A stretch of DNA of 6,576 nucleotides from Candidatus Saccharimonadota bacterium (GTDB lineage Bacteria; Patescibacteriota; Saccharimonadia; Saccharimonadales; Saccharimonadaceae). Of this stretch, positions 5,867-6,576 are shown piece after piece. The notes beneath the pieces were generated by a model, which had not been told where the DNA came from, did not search any database, and was given only the letters and a program-made list of their open reading frames with translations. The first letter of the stretch is position 1, and every line of letters starts with the position of its first letter. Made by a program: the position numbers and the translations under genes. The stretch lies in assembly GCA_020428265.1 (NCBI GenBank), contig JAGQND010000044.1:1-6576 (forward strand), given 5' to 3'.

Positions 5867-6059
5867 GGTATAGGCCTGTGCAAACGGGTCTGATACCAAT
5901 ATAAGGTAGAGTATGGGAGATAAGTGATTCAGACAGATTCACCAATCTGTTCAACGCGCTCTAAAGTTGTAAAACTTTACTCTAATCAACAGATATGGCC
6001 GATTTCAATCGGTCTTGCTGAGTTTAGTAATGCAAGCCAGATGCGGGGGGTAACCTGTA
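5867..6059 (+). ncRNA. Structured 5' leader, candidate cis-regulatory RNA
   Basis: This stretch before the tail-fibre-like gene has an unusual density of hairpins. GGTAT (5867-5871) pairs with ATACC (5893-5897) around an inner GGCCTG/CGGGTC stem. ACAGATT (5933-5939) pairs with AATCTGT (5944-5950) around loop CACC. TAAAGTT (5962-5968) pairs with AACTTTA (5973-5979) around a GTAA tetraloop of GNRA type. GGCCGAT (5997-6003) pairs with ATCGGTC (6008-6014) around loop TTCA. CTTGC (6014-6018) can pair with GCAAG (6032-6036). TAGAGTA (5907-5913) is complementary to TACTCTA (5978-5984) and could close a junction over the second and third hairpins. ATCTGTT (5945-5951) is also complementary to AACAGAT (5988-5994), an alternative that would break the second hairpin. 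I match it to no riboswitch class that I know. It also overlaps short reading frames, so coding and RNA roles are not separated. Confidence 0.4.
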
Positions 6060-6070
6060 ATGGCATTTGA
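5924..6070 (+). CDS. Possible 48-residue leader ORF overlapping the tail-fibre-like gene
   Basis: A GTG at 5924 opens a frame of 48 codons ending in TGA at 6068-6070, overlapping the first 11 bases of the next gene. GGGAG at 5915-5919 lies 4 bases before the GTG, somewhat close for a Shine-Dalgarno site. The peptide begins MIQTDSPICSTRSKVVKLYS and has no recognisable domain, signal peptide or membrane segment. Stop-start overlap would allow translational coupling to the downstream gene. Against it are the GTG start, the short length, no codon bias like its neighbours, and the strong hairpins in the same bases. A non-coding leader is the more likely reading. Confidence 0.2.
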   Translation: MIQTDSPICSTRSKVVKLYSNQQIWPISIGLAEFSNASQMRGVTCNGI

Positions 6071-6576
6071 TCAACGATTACCTCAAGTTGGACAAGACGA
6101 TGGTATATGGGGCGATTTATTGCGTCAGTACCTGATGAAGGAGCACTTCAACGACGACACAAGCAACTCTGCCAACGGTGGCCATAAAACCATAACTATA
6201 CAGCCTGGTAATTCTGGCGCAGGAGAAGCTCCGCTTAAGTTTACTTCGGGTACGTTGCTATCCACTAAAGAAGCTGGTGCGGTTGAGTTCAACGGAAATT
6301 ATTTCTATGCATCAAGCGGCTCACCTACTGCTGTACGCCGTAAAATCGCTATGTATGACCCTACTGGCGAGGCTAAGGGTGATATCTATTATCAGGACGC
6401 TAGCGGGTTCTTTACGCGCCTACCTATAGGTACGCAGGGGCAGCAACTTACGGTCAATGGTTCAGGCTTGCCGGTGTGGCAGTCTGACAGCAGCACAATT
6501 AGTAATAAGGTTATCGACAATACCAACGGCATAACCGTAAAAGATAACAGCTTTACAGTACAGAATGCTGCTACTA
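6060..6576 (+). CDS. Phage tail-fibre-like surface or structural protein (N-terminal part)
   Basis: The frame opens at ATG 6060 and runs off the right edge with 172 complete codons. The N-terminus, LPQVGQDDGIWGDLLRQYL followed by KEHFND, matches a pattern I recall from tail-fibre and baseplate-associated proteins (P-x-VG-x-D-x-G-x-WG, then a short helix and H-x-x-D). Residues 58-78 (APLKFTSGTLL then EAGAVEF) and 108-140 (DIYYQDASG, LPIGTQGQQLTVNGSG, LPVWQ) are beta-rich, Gly/Ser/Thr-rich repeat-type segments common in trimeric fibre proteins. From about residue 145 a repetitive beta region begins. There is no signal peptide, which fits a phage-type assembly rather than a Sec-exported adhesin. 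An in-frame TAA at 6051-6053 rules out an upstream start. The G6 tract at 6045-6050, 9 bases before the ATG, is the only Shine-Dalgarno-like site. The C-terminus is not visible, so length and any chaperone (peptidase S74-like) domain are unknown. Confidence 0.75.
   Translation, partial: MAFDQRLPQVGQDDGIWGDLLRQYLMKEHFNDDTSNSANGGHKTITIQPGNSGAGEAPLKFTSGTLLSTKEAGAVEFNGNYFYASSGSPTAVRRKIAMYDPTGEAKGDIYYQDASGFFTRLPIGTQGQQLTVNGSGLPVWQSDSSTISNKVIDNTNGITVKDNSFTVQNAAT

Noticed and set aside
5867..5897. Hairpin after the antiporter gene as an intrinsic terminator
   Set aside because: The stem contains wobble pairs and an internal loop, and is followed by AATATAAGG rather than a T-tract.
5997..6036. T-arm-like hairpin suggesting a tRNA or tmRNA in the leader
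   Set aside because: The loop and stem do not fit a 5-bp T-stem with a seven-base loop, and no acceptor, anticodon arm or CCA-proximal pairing can be assembled around it.
6045..6050. G6 tract as a phase-variable homopolymer
   Set aside because: Six bases is short for slipped-strand switching, and the tract is better explained as a Shine-Dalgarno-like site 9 bases before the ATG.
1..6576. CRISPR arrays, insertion sequences, attachment sites or rRNA/tRNA genes
   Set aside because: No regularly spaced long repeats, terminal inverted repeats, transposase-like frames or RNA gene signatures were seen on either strand.

Overview
The window looks like a compact Patescibacteria (CPR) chromosome segment, most likely Candidatus Saccharibacteria. 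The grounds are indirect: short intergenic gaps, several genes without a Shine-Dalgarno site, orphan hypothetical proteins, a stand-alone elongation factor G gene with strong CTA-leucine preference, and a phage tail-fibre-like protein of a kind I recall from these genomes. The recognised genes use TAG or TAA stops and contain no in-frame TGA, so nothing suggests the UGA=Gly code of Absconditabacteria/Gracilibacteria. The lineage call is inference from memory, not a database result.

Layout. Positions 1-842 carry two minus-strand genes 7 bases apart: a seven-helix membrane protein beginning near an MCFS motif, then the first 31 codons of a probable PAP2-type membrane phosphatase that runs off the left edge. 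Positions 843-907 form a divergent promoter region in which the two -35 boxes overlap and both predicted transcripts begin at or next to a start codon. Positions 908-1762 encode an acidic soluble protein that I do not recognise. Positions 1888-3975 encode EF-G (fusA), with an extended -10 promoter and a Shine-Dalgarno site upstream and a strong intrinsic terminator downstream. Positions 4113-5810 encode a CPA2 monovalent cation:proton antiporter with a C-terminal RCK/TrkA-N domain, read from its own promoter and an A-rich leader without a Shine-Dalgarno site. Positions 5811-6059 hold a promoter and a hairpin-rich leader of about 190 bases with short overlapping reading frames. From 6060 to the right edge is the N-terminal part of a tail-fibre-like structural protein.

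The genes do not form one pathway. They are separate transcription units: envelope functions on the left, translation in the middle, ion homeostasis next, and a surface or phage-derived fibre on the right.

The most notable signals are two. First, EF-G has a normal P-loop, switch II and domain IV, but both guanine-recognition motifs are changed: NKxD reads NKIN, and the GSA segment is replaced by a Gly-Gly-Asp-Gly stretch. Second, the leader before the tail-fibre-like gene can fold in two mutually exclusive ways.
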